NCBI GenBank assembly: GCA_031280615.1
Contig: JAITGO010000012.1
Coordinates: 1 to 64,000, forward strand
From: Desulfobulbus sp.
Lineage (GTDB): Bacteria > Desulfobacterota > Desulfobulbia > Desulfobulbales > Desulfobulbaceae
Direction: 5' to 3'
Length of the DNA stretch: 64,000 bases
Part shown: in pieces, positions 38,564-48,628 of the stretch
Layout: each line of letters opens with the position of its first letter
Numbering within the stretch: the first letter of the stretch is position 1
The notes under the pieces: generated by a model
Told to the model about the DNA's origin: nothing
Databases searched by the model: none
What the model saw: the letters and a program-made list of their open reading frames with translations, nothing else
Program-made: the position numbers and the translations under genes

Positions 38564-39103
38564 TCAATTTCCCGCGTTCGGGCATCCGCAGGACTTGGGC
38601 CTGTTCCAAGACATACGCGCCAACAATTTGGCCATGAGACAGATGCCGGTATACCCCGCGAACACAAGGCCGACCCCTACGAAAAGCGTCAACCAGGTGA
38701 AGGCTGGAATAAAGAAGCTGAGCAGGGAAAAAATGAACACCAAGCTTCCAGCGATCATCTGGATCTGGCGTGGCACGGGGATCGGCGCGGTCCGCCGAAC
38801 GACAGACAATCCGGCTTTTTTCCAGCCTTCCAAACCGCCTTCGATGAGGTACGTCGCGGTAAAGCCGCGCCCTTCCAGGGATGCGGTGTTGTCCTTGGTG
38901 CGGCTGCCCGAACGGCAATAAAAAACCGCCGGTCGTTCCCTGTCCGGATCGGGGGACAGAAGAGTCAACACCGACAATGGCTCCAGACGCGCCCCTTCTA
39001 TATGTTCATGCGCAAATTCCTCTGACTCGCGGATATCCACCAACAGGGCATTTTCTTCCTCCACCAGGCGTTTTGCCTCGGCAGGACTGATACCGTGGAT
39101 CAT
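38564..39103 (-). CDS. Rhodanese-domain membrane protein (YgaP-like)
   Basis: A 179-residue inner-membrane protein. A rhodanese domain (about 5-108) has the active Cys63 in FYCRSGSRT; a DUF2892-type region with two transmembrane helices (about 118-165) and a short Cys-rich tail (KSCGCPNAGN) follow. The E. coli YgaP has this layout and carries sulfane sulfur on the active Cys, so this protein probably handles persulfide, cyanide or thiosulfate sulfur at the membrane. AAGGAGCG seven to eight bases before the ATG supports the start. Confidence 0.9.
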   Translation of the reverse strand: MIHGISPAEAKRLVEEENALLVDIRESEEFAHEHIEGARLEPLSVLTLLSPDPDRERPAVFYCRSGSRTKDNTASLEGRGFTATYLIEGGLEGWKKAGLSVVRRTAPIPVPRQIQMIAGSLVFIFSLLSFFIPAFTWLTLFVGVGLVFAGYTGICLMAKLLARMSWNRPKSCGCPNAGN

Positions 39104-39518
39104 GTGCTCGCTCCTTGTGTGAAATGTTCCAGATCGTCCATAGCAACGCAACTGGTACGGTAAGATAGATATGCTTGCGCCGCAAGGAGAACCGCCGCCA
39201 GCAGAGAACTTGGATTTTTGCCATGCCCAAAAAGGCGGAAATGCCTTCCTGGAACTCTTCTTCCCCTTTGGCTTTTCTAATCCTGGAAATCGGGACGGAA
39301 GCGTTGCGACGACAAAGCGAACAGAGAATGCAAGAAAGCAAATTTGCGGCCCCGCAGGAACAACGTATCGATCTGGCGATTGTTCCGTAACGCGGCGATA
39401 CCAATGGGCTGCAAACGCGATTTCAAACCTTGGCCAAATTGGCTCCAAAGCTCGCGCGGCCTGCGATTTTCTCATCTTCCGTGCAAATTCACAGCGGCGG
39501 CGCAAAAGGGTGGGCAAA

Positions 39519-39553
39519 GAAAAAGGGGCTGAGTCTCTTCGACTCAACCCCTT
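39519..39553 (-). terminator. Terminator of tRNA-fMet
   Basis: On the minus strand AAGGGGTTGAGTC pairs with GACTCAGCCCCTT (one mismatch, 5-base loop) and is followed by a T-run. It lies 8 bp behind the tRNA. Confidence 0.9.
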
Positions 39554-39560
39554 GAATTTT

Positions 39561-39637
<77 letters not shown>

Positions 39638-39650
39638 TCACGATCGGGCG

Positions 39651-39678
39651 ATAATACCCGATTGAGCGGCAAAGTCAA
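39651..39678 (-). promoter_or_regulatory. Promoter of tRNA-fMet
   Basis: Minus strand TTGACT, 16-base spacer, TATTAT; the start would fall about seven bases before the tRNA. The -35 box overlaps the stop codon of the thioesterase gene just upstream. Confidence 0.85.
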
Positions 39679-40145
39679 CCGTTCTGTTGGCTTGCTGCCC
39701 CCTTTTCCAGAATCGCCTCGATCTTCTCCAACACAACCGGGGGAAAAGGCGTCAGTTTTCCCTGGCGGTTGACACAGGCGTGCACGGTGAAGCCCTTGGC
39801 CAGCAAAACCGGCCGCTCGCCCTCCCCGCATCGGGAAATGGCGTAATGGAAGCGGCAGCTGACCTTGCTCACCTCGACCAGCGAGGTGGCGATGGCGAGC
39901 AGGTCGTCGTAGGCGGCCGGGGCCTTGAAGCGAAGATAGCTCTCGGCCACCGGCAAAACACAACCCAACTCCTCGATGGCGCTGTAGGGCATGGCCCAGG
40001 CGCGCATCATCTCGGTGCGGCCGATCTCGAAATAGCGCAAATAGTTGGCGTTGTAGACCACGCCCGCCGCATCGGTGTCGCCATAGATCACCCGGTAGGT
40101 GGTGGTGAACACCGGTTCCACCAAATTGACCGTCAACTTGCTCAT
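39675..40145 (-). CDS. Acyl-CoA thioesterase, hotdog fold (YbgC/FadM-like)
   Basis: A 156-residue 4HBT-family protein. The active site region YGDTDAAGVVYNANYLRYFE (about 20-39) with its Asp and the following EIGRTEMMRAW are diagnostic. It hydrolyses acyl-CoA or similar thioesters; the physiological substrate is not predictable. It overlaps apgM by ATGA (40142-40145), which fixes the ATG and indicates translational coupling, with GGGAGG upstream. Last gene of a hom-apgM-thioesterase operon; the promoter of the tRNA gene begins in its stop codon. Confidence 0.9.
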   Translation of the reverse strand: MSKLTVNLVEPVFTTTYRVIYGDTDAAGVVYNANYLRYFEIGRTEMMRAWAMPYSAIEELGCVLPVAESYLRFKAPAAYDDLLAIATSLVEVSKVSCRFHYAISRCGEGERPVLLAKGFTVHACVNRQGKLTPFPPVVLEKIEAILEKGAASQQNG

Positions 40146-41374
40146 CCGCGTGCCTCCCGTTCGACAAAGCGCTGAAAAAAGGCCGCGCCGGACAGCGTGG
40201 CCTGTCCGCTTGCCCGCACCGCCGCCTGCACGTTGGCCTCGGTGTAGGTCCGGCCGGAAGGTGCGGCGATCCCCCTGGAATCGTAGAGAAACATCGGCAC
40301 CGGCCAATCCTCGTGGGTGCGACGATGAACCGGGGTGTAATGGTCCATGGTCACCACCAGGCGGAAAGGCTCGCCCCGGCGTTCCATGGCCTCGACAATC
40401 GGGCCGACGATGCGGCGGTCGAAATCGGCCACGGCCCGCACCTTCTCCTGCGCCAATCCCTGATGGCCGGTCTCGTCCGGGGCCTCGACATGCACCAGCA
40501 CGAAATCGTCCTTGGCCAGCACGTCGAGCGCCGCCTGGGCCTTGCCCTCGTAGTTGGTGTCGAGGTAGCCGGTGGCGCCGGGCACGTCGACCACGTTCAA
40601 GCCGCCGAGCACGCCGAGCCCCTTGAGCAGGTCGACTGCGGAAATCAAGCCGCCGCGGATGCCGAACCGGGCCTCCAGGGTCGACATGGCCGGCCGCTTG
40701 CCCTCGCCCCAGAGCCAGATGGCATTGGCAGTCCGCTTGCCCTGCCGCTGCCGCTCCCGGTTGACCGGATGATCGGCCAGGATGCTTTCGGCCGTGGCCA
40801 GCAAGGGCGGAAAGGCCTCGATCTGCCGATAGGCCTGGAAAAAGTCCGTCACGTCCCGGTCGGAATGGTCGTGGGGCGGCACGGTGGCGAAGCCGGCCGG
40901 CAACTCGCCGCGATACACCAGGAGATGGCGATAGCTCACTCCGGGATAGAGACGCAAACGATCGTTGCCGCAGGCGGCCTGCAACGCCTCGATCAACTGC
41001 CGGCTCTCATCGGTGGTGATGTGGCCGCTGCTGTAATCGACCATGACCAAGCGGCCGTCGCCCGGCCGTTCGACATGGACCAGATTGCAGCGGAAGGCAA
41101 TTTCTTCCGGAGCCAGTTCCACCCCCAGGCTGGCCGCCTCCAGCGGCGCCCGGCCGGTGTAATAGCGCTCCGGCTCATAGCCCATCAACGACAGGTTGGC
41201 CACGTCGCTCCCCGGCGGATAGCCTTCGGGCACGGTCCGCACCAGCAGCATCTCGGCCTGCCGCGCCAGGCGGTCCATGGCCGGAGTTTCGGCCGCCTCC
41301 AAAGGCGTGCGGCCATCCAGGGATGGAACCGGCACGTCGCCCATGCCGTCGCCGATCAGGAGAATGTATTTCAT
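40142..41374 (-). CDS. apgM: Cofactor-independent phosphoglycerate mutase, archaeal type
   Basis: A 410-residue alkaline-phosphatase-superfamily protein. MKYILLIGDGMGDVP carries the first metal ligand; GSDVANLSLMGYEP holds the phosphoacceptor Ser, DETGHQG and HYTPVHRRTHEDWPVPM further metal-ligand Asp/His. Length fits the ApgM family, which interconverts 3- and 2-phosphoglycerate. Next to hom, as in Geobacter and relatives, some members are proposed to act as homoserine kinase substitutes (ThrB-like); hom-apgM pairs without a ThrB gene fit this, which is inference here. 27 bp downstream of hom. Confidence 0.93.
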   Translation of the reverse strand: MKYILLIGDGMGDVPVPSLDGRTPLEAAETPAMDRLARQAEMLLVRTVPEGYPPGSDVANLSLMGYEPERYYTGRAPLEAASLGVELAPEEIAFRCNLVHVERPGDGRLVMVDYSSGHITTDESRQLIEALQAACGNDRLRLYPGVSYRHLLVYRGELPAGFATVPPHDHSDRDVTDFFQAYRQIEAFPPLLATAESILADHPVNRERQRQGKRTANAIWLWGEGKRPAMSTLEARFGIRGGLISAVDLLKGLGVLGGLNVVDVPGATGYLDTNYEGKAQAALDVLAKDDFVLVHVEAPDETGHQGLAQEKVRAVADFDRRIVGPIVEAMERRGEPFRLVVTMDHYTPVHRRTHEDWPVPMFLYDSRGIAAPSGRTYTEANVQAAVRASGQATLSGAAFFQRFVEREARG

Positions 41375-41401
41375 CGCCTCATGCCAGCAAACCCCGCGGG
41401 T

Positions 41402-42706
41402 TCACTCCTCCTCCAGAATGCGGATTTTGACCACCGGGCCGGTGACGCTGTCGAGCTTGCCGATTTCGTCCAGGGCGGCGCGGATAGCCGACTCCTTGGC
41501 GCTGTGGGTAACGACCACCAGCGGCACGGCGCCGATTTCCTTGCGCCCTTTCTGGATCACCGATTCGATGCTGATCTCGTGTTTGGCGAGGATGCCGGCA
41601 ACCAGCGCCAGCACGCCGGGCTGATCGAGCACGGTGCAGCGGAAGTAGTAAGGGCCGCACAGCTCGTCCATGGGAGTGATGCGCCGCGGCCGCATTTGCT
41701 CGGGCAGGTAGGACAGCGCCGGCACCCGGCCGATCGAGCCGCTGGCGATGTTGCGGGCGATGTCGACCACGTCGGCGGCCACGGCACTGCCGGTGGGAAC
41801 CATGCCCGCGCCGAGCCCGTACAGCAGGATATTGCCCACGGTGTCGCCCTGGAAATGGATGGCGTTGTAGGCGCCGTTGATCGACGCCAGCAGGTGCTGC
41901 TGCGGCACCATGGTGGCATGCACCCGGGCCTCGACATGGTCGCCGTGGTTGCGACTGATGGCCAGCAGCTTGATCCGGCAGCCGAATTCCCGCGCCAGCT
42001 CGATGTCGATCGGCTCGATCTGGGAAATACCCTCGGTGGCGATCTGCTTGTGGGTGATCGGGGTACCGTAGGCAATGGTCATCAAAATCGCCAATTTGTG
42101 GGCGGTGTCGATGCCTTCGACGTCGTAGGTCGGGTCGGCCTCGGCAAATCCCAGCTTTTGCGCCTCTTTGAGCACCTCGGCAAAGGGGACGCCCTCATCG
42201 GTCATCCGGGTGAGGATGTAGTTGGCGGTGCCGTTCATGATCCCCATGATCGAGAGGATCTTGTTGGCCACCAGCCCCTCCTTGAGGGCCTTGATCACCG
42301 GGATGCCGCCGCCGACGCTGGCCTCGAATCCCACCTCGACCCCTTTTCTGGTCGCGGCGGCGAAAATATCGGCGCCCTCCTGCGACAGCAGGGCCTTGTT
42401 GGCGGTGACCACGTGCTTGCCCGCCTCGATGGCGCGCATGACAAAGGTCTTGGCCGGCTCGATGCCGCCGATCAATTCGACGATGATATCGAGCTCCGGG
42501 TTGTTGATCAGGTCCATCCCGTCCTTGCTCAGCGGGATGCCGGCAAACCGCTCCGGCAGCGCGGTGGCGCTATGGTCGGCAATGCCCGCCAGGCGAATGG
42601 ACATCCCGGTCCGCCTGGCCAGCCGTTCCCGCTGCGACAGCAGCACTTCCGCCAACCCCTTGCCCACGGTGCCAAACCCGATCAACCCGACCTTGATTTC
42701 CTTCAT
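41402..42706 (-). CDS. hom: Homoserine dehydrogenase with ACT domain
   Basis: A 434-residue enzyme: NAD(P)-binding GFGTVGKG near the start, catalytic domain with GIMNGTANYILTRM and the Lys/Asp region, and a C-terminal ACT domain (about 355-434) for threonine feedback. It reduces aspartate semialdehyde to homoserine, the branch to threonine and methionine. The ATG at 42706 has AGGTGA eight bases upstream; two ATGs 9-12 bases earlier overlap this ribosome site and are less likely. First gene of a three-gene minus-strand operon. Confidence 0.95.
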   Translation of the reverse strand: MKEIKVGLIGFGTVGKGLAEVLLSQRERLARRTGMSIRLAGIADHSATALPERFAGIPLSKDGMDLINNPELDIIVELIGGIEPAKTFVMRAIEAGKHVVTANKALLSQEGADIFAAATRKGVEVGFEASVGGGIPVIKALKEGLVANKILSIMGIMNGTANYILTRMTDEGVPFAEVLKEAQKLGFAEADPTYDVEGIDTAHKLAILMTIAYGTPITHKQIATEGISQIEPIDIELAREFGCRIKLLAISRNHGDHVEARVHATMVPQQHLLASINGAYNAIHFQGDTVGNILLYGLGAGMVPTGSAVAADVVDIARNIASGSIGRVPALSYLPEQMRPRRITPMDELCGPYYFRCTVLDQPGVLALVAGILAKHEISIESVIQKGRKEIGAVPLVVVTHSAKESAIRAALDEIGKLDSVTGPVVKIRILEEE

Positions 42707-43061
42707 AGCTGTCATCACCTGGAAAAATTGAAAGAAGAGACGAATCTGGGCCGTTTTCTACCCTCTTTGCAGCGCCTTGTCAAAAAGTATGCTCCGGCCC
42801 CCGTTGCCGCCGGGCGGAAACGGATCGGCCGTCGTCTGCCGGAACACGGCCGCGTTTCGAGCGCTATCGCGGCGCAGTCCCGCGCTTTGCCTTGCTCATC
42901 ACTTCGCCTGATCGATCTCATCATTTTTCATGGCGCATTCACCCGAGGTGCGGTATATTCCTGGGCCGATGAGAAGGCATTCATTTTTTCACCCTGCCTT
43001 TTTCCCGCAAAATAAAGGCGTTACCTAACAATTCTTCGAACAAGACATGGAGGAATCCGGC

Positions 43062-43736
43062 ATGAACATCCTGACTTTCGGTCCGAACGGCAGCGGCAAA
43101 GGCACCCAGGGCGCCATCATCAAGGAAAAATACGGCATCGACCACATCGAGTCCGGCGCCATTTTCCGCGAGCACATTAAGGGTGGGACCGAATTGGGCA
43201 AGAAGGCCAAGGCATACATCGATCGCGGCGACCTTGTGCCCGACGAGATCACCATCCCGATGGTGCTGGAGACCCTTGCTAAATCGAAGGAAAAAGGCTG
43301 GTTGCTCGACGGCTTTCCCCGTTCGCTGGCCCAGGCCGAGGCCCTGGACAAGGCCCTGAAAGAAGCGGGCATGAAGCTGGATTTCGTGGTCGAGATCATG
43401 CTGGACCGTCAGATCGCCAAGGACCGCATCATGGGCCGCCGCCTCTGCGCCAACGACAACAACCATCCCAACCATATCGCCTTCGACGCCATCAAGCCGG
43501 TGGAGAAGGACGGCAAGCTGGTCTGCCGCGTGTGCGGCGGCGACCTGTCCGCCCGCGCCGACGACCAGGACGAGGGCGCCATCAACAAGCGCCACGACAT
43601 TTACTACGACGACAAGACCGGCACCATGGCAGCGGTCAACTATTTCAAAAAACAAGCGGACACCAAGATGATCTCCGTGGACGGCTCCAAGTCCATCAAG
43701 GACGTTTCCGCCCTGATCATGCAGCAGCTGCCGTAA
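43062..43736 (+). CDS. adk: Adenylate kinase
   Basis: A 224-residue nucleoside monophosphate kinase. Walker A FGPNGSGKGTQ lies at about 6-16, the NMP site GAIFREH at about 32-38, DGFPRS near 85, and the LID (about 125-170) is long with Cys in RRLCAND and CRVCGG, a possible zinc-binding LID with one C-x2-C and a C/H pair (LCANDNNHPNH). The family usually has C-x2-C twice, so this is a variant. It keeps the balance of ATP, ADP and AMP. GGAGG before the ATG at 43062 decides the start. A terminator follows. Confidence 0.92.
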   Translation: MNILTFGPNGSGKGTQGAIIKEKYGIDHIESGAIFREHIKGGTELGKKAKAYIDRGDLVPDEITIPMVLETLAKSKEKGWLLDGFPRSLAQAEALDKALKEAGMKLDFVVEIMLDRQIAKDRIMGRRLCANDNNHPNHIAFDAIKPVEKDGKLVCRVCGGDLSARADDQDEGAINKRHDIYYDDKTGTMAAVNYFKKQADTKMISVDGSKSIKDVSALIMQQLP

Positions 43737-43760
43737 GCGAACCTGCCACATATCGCCCCT

Positions 43761-43803
43761 AAAACGTTTCCGTGCCCCTGGTGGTGCGGAAACGTTTTTT
43801 GTT
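43761..43803 (+). terminator. Rho-independent terminator of adk
   Basis: AAAACGTTTCCG and CGGAAACGTTTT form a 12-bp stem with a 14-base loop, followed by TT and a G-interrupted T-run. Confidence 0.85.
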
Positions 43804-43837
43804 TGACAGCACCGGGTTTTCCTTTATGGTGGGGAAC

Positions 43838-44422
43838 ATGAATACACTGCTATCGACCAATCTGGTCCAGTCCATCATGGCCAAGGAGGCCTTTGTCAAG
43901 GAGGCCGCGGCAGACATCATCCGCCTGACCGAATGGATCTGCGAGGTCTTCGAGGACGGCGGCAAGCTGCTCATTTTCGGCAACGGCGGCAGCGCGGCCG
44001 ACGCCCAGCACCTGGCCGCCGAATTCGTCAACCGGTTCCTGATCAATCGCCGCCCTCTGCCGGCCCTGGCCCTGACCACCGACACCTCGGTGCTCACCTC
44101 GATCGCCAACGACTTCTCCTACGAACTGATTTTCGTCAAGCAGATCCAGGCCTTGGGTAAACCGGAAGACCTGGCCTTGGGCATTTCCACCTCCGGCACC
44201 TCGGCCAATGTGGTCAAGGCCATGCAGGCGGCACGGGACATCGGCATGAAAACCGTGGCCCTGACCGGTGGCACGGCCCGTCCGGGCGGCGATCTTGCCG
44301 CCATCTGCGACCTGGTGCTCAACGTGCCCTCGGATTCGACCCCCCATATCCAGGAAGCGCATCTGTGGCTCGAGCATGTGGTCTGCGAGATCGTCGAGCG
44401 CCGGATGTTCGGCGCCTCCTGA
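43838..44422 (+). CDS. gmhA: Phosphoheptose isomerase
   Basis: A 194-residue SIS-domain protein. FGNGGSAADAQHLAAEFVNRF and the later LALGISTSGTSANVV are diagnostic for GmhA, which converts sedoheptulose 7-phosphate to D-glycero-D-manno-heptose 7-phosphate for the LPS core. The active-site Glu/His region is DSTPHIQEAHLWLEH. I chose the ATG at 43838, five bases behind GGTGGGG; in-frame ATGs at 43826 and the 43772 start are upstream. Other heptose-pathway genes are not in the window. Confidence 0.94.
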   Translation: MNTLLSTNLVQSIMAKEAFVKEAAADIIRLTEWICEVFEDGGKLLIFGNGGSAADAQHLAAEFVNRFLINRRPLPALALTTDTSVLTSIANDFSYELIFVKQIQALGKPEDLALGISTSGTSANVVKAMQAARDIGMKTVALTGGTARPGGDLAAICDLVLNVPSDSTPHIQEAHLWLEHVVCEIVERRMFGAS

Positions 44423-44462
44423 TCGCCTTACCCATGTTTTCCTGACGTACCCCGATCCAGCC

Positions 44463-45416
44463 ATGTCCGATTCCTATCCCGCTCCCCTCGATTTCAGCGG
44501 TCTGCACACCTATTCCGTCCACAGCCGCCATTCCAAGGTCAGCATCGACGATTTCGCGGACCCGGTACGGCCGGGCATGACCGTGCGCCAGTTGCTGGAC
44601 GCCCTGCCCGCCCAATTGGCCGGCGCCGATTTTCCCGAACTGGTCCGGCGGATCGCCACGGCCCGCCGCCAAGGCCGGCCGGTGATTCTCGGCATGGGCG
44701 CCCATGTCATCAAGGTGGGGCTCAATCCGATCCTGATCGATCTGATGCGGCGCGGCCTGCTCACCGCAATCGCCCTCAACGGCGCCGGCATCATCCACGA
44801 TGCCGAGATCGCCATGGCCGGCCAGACCTCGGAAGAGGTGGCCGACGTGCTCGGAGCCGGGGCTTTCGGCGCCGCCAGGGAAACCGGCGAGGTGCTCAAC
44901 GGCGCCATCGTCGATGGGGCAGGTCGCGGCATCGGCATCGGACGGGCCGTGGGCGAGGCCCTGCTGAAAAGCCGTTTCCCCCACAACGATCGGAGCCTGT
45001 TGGCCATGGCCGCCCAATTGGGGGTGCCGGTGACCGTGCACGTGGCCATGGGCACCGACATCATCCACATCCATCCCTCGGCGGACGGGGCAGCCATCGG
45101 CCGGGCCGGACACCACGATTTCCGGGTGTTCTGCCGCCTGGTCAGCGACTTGGAAGGCGGCGTCTATCTCAATGTCGGCTCGGCGGTCCTGCTGCCCGAG
45201 GTCTTTCTCAAGGCGCTCACCGTGGTCCGCAATCTCGGCCACCAGGTCAAGCGCTTCACCACCGCCAACTTCGACTTCATCCGCCATTACCGCCCGGCGA
45301 CCAACGTGGTCCATCGTCCCACCCTGGAAGGCGGCAAGGGGTTCCATTTCACCGGCCATCACGAGCTGATGCTGCCGCTGCTGGCTGCCGCCCTTGTCGA
45401 CGAAATTGACAAATAA
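44463..45416 (+). CDS. Conserved protein, deoxyhypusine-synthase-like fold (tentative)
   Basis: A 317-residue soluble protein. Glycine-rich stretches LGMGAHVIKVGLNPIL, NGAGIIHDAEIAMAGQTSEEV and FGAARETGEVLN resemble an NAD-binding family related to deoxyhypusine synthase that occurs in many bacteria lacking eIF5A. The key deoxyhypusine-synthase Lys is not identifiable with confidence, so I do not assign that reaction. It starts 40 bp behind gmhA, in the same direction, and is probably in its operon. Function unknown. Confidence 0.6.
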   Translation: MSDSYPAPLDFSGLHTYSVHSRHSKVSIDDFADPVRPGMTVRQLLDALPAQLAGADFPELVRRIATARRQGRPVILGMGAHVIKVGLNPILIDLMRRGLLTAIALNGAGIIHDAEIAMAGQTSEEVADVLGAGAFGAARETGEVLNGAIVDGAGRGIGIGRAVGEALLKSRFPHNDRSLLAMAAQLGVPVTVHVAMGTDIIHIHPSADGAAIGRAGHHDFRVFCRLVSDLEGGVYLNVGSAVLLPEVFLKALTVVRNLGHQVKRFTTANFDFIRHYRPATNVVHRPTLEGGKGFHFTGHHELMLPLLAAALVDEIDK

Positions 45417-45482
45417 CCGTGCAGGCGGTATATCGCCGCTACTGCTTTTCAAGGATCGTTTTTTCCGCAACAGGACCGGGGT

Positions 45483-46424
45483 ATGAGAACATCGTTGCGC
45501 ATAGGCACCCGCGCCAGCCTCCTGGCCGTGACCCAATCCACCTGGGTCAAGGACCGGATCGAACAGGCCCATCCGGGCATTCGAGTGGAGCTGGTCAAGA
45601 TCACCACCAAGGGCGACCGGATCCTGGACGTGCCGCTGGCTAAGGTCGGCGGCAAGGGCCTTTTCGTCAAGGAAATCGAGGACGCGCTCCTAGCGGGTGA
45701 GGTCGACCTGGCGGTCCATTCGATGAAGGACGTGCCCACCGAACTGCCGGCAGGCCTGCATATCGGCATCGTTCCCCAGCGCGAAACCCCTTACGACGCC
45801 TTTTTGTCGGTCAAATACGACTCGATCGCCGCCCTGCCCGCCAACGCCACCGTGGGCACCTCCAGCCTGCGGCGCAGGTCGCAGTTGGCGGCCATGCGGC
45901 CCGATCTGACCATCGTCGACCTGCGCGGCAACATCGATACCCGGCTGCGCAAGCTCGACGAAGGCGTTTTTGACGCCATCATCCTGGCCGGCGCCGGCCT
46001 CCATCGCCTGGGCCTTGCGGCCCGCATCACCACCTTGCTGGAACCGACCCAGATGCTCCCGGCCATCGGCCAAGGCGCCTTGGGCATCGAACTACGCCGC
46101 GACGACACCGAATTGCTAGCAGGAATGCAGTTTCTGCACCACCCCGCCACCGCTTCGACCGTGGCCGCAGAACGGGCTTTTCTGCTCCGCCTCGAGGGGG
46201 GCTGCCAGGTGCCGATCGGCGCTCATGCCACCTTGACGGGCGACAGCCTGAGCCTGGCCGGCCTGATCGCCAGTGTCGACGGCCGCGAACTGATCAAGGA
46301 TACGGCCACCGCTTCGGCCGGGCAGGCCGCCAAGCTCGGCGCCGACCTGGCGGAAACCCTGCTGGACAGGGGAGGCAAAGCCATCCTCGATGCAGTCTAT
46401 TGCGCCGGATCTTCCGGCGGCTGA
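45483..46424 (+). CDS. hemC: Hydroxymethylbilane synthase (porphobilinogen deaminase)
   Basis: A 313-residue enzyme that joins four porphobilinogen units. TRASLLAVTQ, LRGNIDTRLRKLD and the cofactor-attaching Cys in LEGGCQVPIGAHA are diagnostic, and length is right. It precedes cobA-hemD by 23 bp in the same direction, and feeds tetrapyrrole for siroheme, cobalamin and, in sulfate reducers, heme through the siroheme-dependent route. Confidence 0.97.
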   Translation: MRTSLRIGTRASLLAVTQSTWVKDRIEQAHPGIRVELVKITTKGDRILDVPLAKVGGKGLFVKEIEDALLAGEVDLAVHSMKDVPTELPAGLHIGIVPQRETPYDAFLSVKYDSIAALPANATVGTSSLRRRSQLAAMRPDLTIVDLRGNIDTRLRKLDEGVFDAIILAGAGLHRLGLAARITTLLEPTQMLPAIGQGALGIELRRDDTELLAGMQFLHHPATASTVAAERAFLLRLEGGCQVPIGAHATLTGDSLSLAGLIASVDGRELIKDTATASAGQAAKLGADLAETLLDRGGKAILDAVYCAGSSGG

Positions 46425-46447
46425 ACCACTTTGCAGACGACAATCCC

Positions 46448-48025
<1,578 letters not shown>

Positions 48026-48125
48026 GCCGCGCCACTGCCGCGCCCGCCGACCGCGTTCCGGAGCGGGTCGGCCCCCGACCGCCAAGCCGGGCGATGCGAC
48101 GGAGGGCCTGGCCGGAGGAGCCATC

Positions 48126-48410
48126 CTGTGCGCCGTCTGCGACTCCGAAATCACCCACCAACGGCACGCCATGGCGGTCAATGGCCGCCACGAGCACGCC
48201 TTTTTCAATCCCGCCGGCATTGCCTTTGAAATCCGCTGTTTTCACGCGGCCCCGGGGACCACGTTCCACGGAGCCGCCTCCGCCGAGTTCACCTGGTTTG
48301 CCGGCTATCGCTGGCGCGTGGTGCTCTGCGCGACCTGCCACACTCATCTCGGCTGGCTGTTCACCGGCGACGGCCTGTTTTACGGCCTGATCGCCGATCG
48401 ACTGCATTGA
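48126..48410 (+). CDS. Cereblon-like CULT domain protein (start uncertain)
   Basis: About 95 residues forming nearly a complete CULT domain, the thalidomide-binding domain of eukaryotic cereblon and of bacterial proteins such as MsCI4 of Magnetospirillum. Zinc ligands C-x2-C (CAVC) at the start and C-x2-C (CATC) before the end are present, as are HEHAFFNPAG, the three cage Trp residues (EFTWF, YRW and HLGW), and a C-terminal GLIADRLH. The domain is unmistakable; its natural ligand in bacteria is unknown. No in-frame ATG, GTG or TTG lies between the end of cobA-hemD and the domain; GGAGGAG at 48114-48120 is followed by ATC-CTG, so a CTG at 48126 may be the start, or a TTG at 47985 inside cobA-hemD. 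Position follows cobA-hemD by 100 bp. Confidence 0.85.
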   Translation: MCAVCDSEITHQRHAMAVNGRHEHAFFNPAGIAFEIRCFHAAPGTTFHGAASAEFTWFAGYRWRVVLCATCHTHLGWLFTGDGLFYGLIADRLH

Positions 48411-48628
48411 ACGACGCGCATCGGGAGCAAACCGCCCTTTCGCCATTTCACCGGCAGGTTGCGGACCGGTTCGGGTGCGGTATTTTTCCGCCGCGCGCTC
48501 AATTTTTTCTTCCCTTTTTGCCTAAAAAACAGAAAGTTTGGAAAATCTATGCTATCATCGGCGCGTTCGCGCGCCGCATGCCGGTTGTCGCCATCTTCTT
48601 CTTTTCGTTGAAAAAAGGAGCCGTTATC

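Noticed and set aside
40313..43015. 900-codon open frame on the plus strand opposite apgM and hom
   Set aside because: It spans two well-supported minus-strand genes and their intergenic gap; the product is His/Gln/Gly-rich without domains, typical of a high-GC antisense frame.
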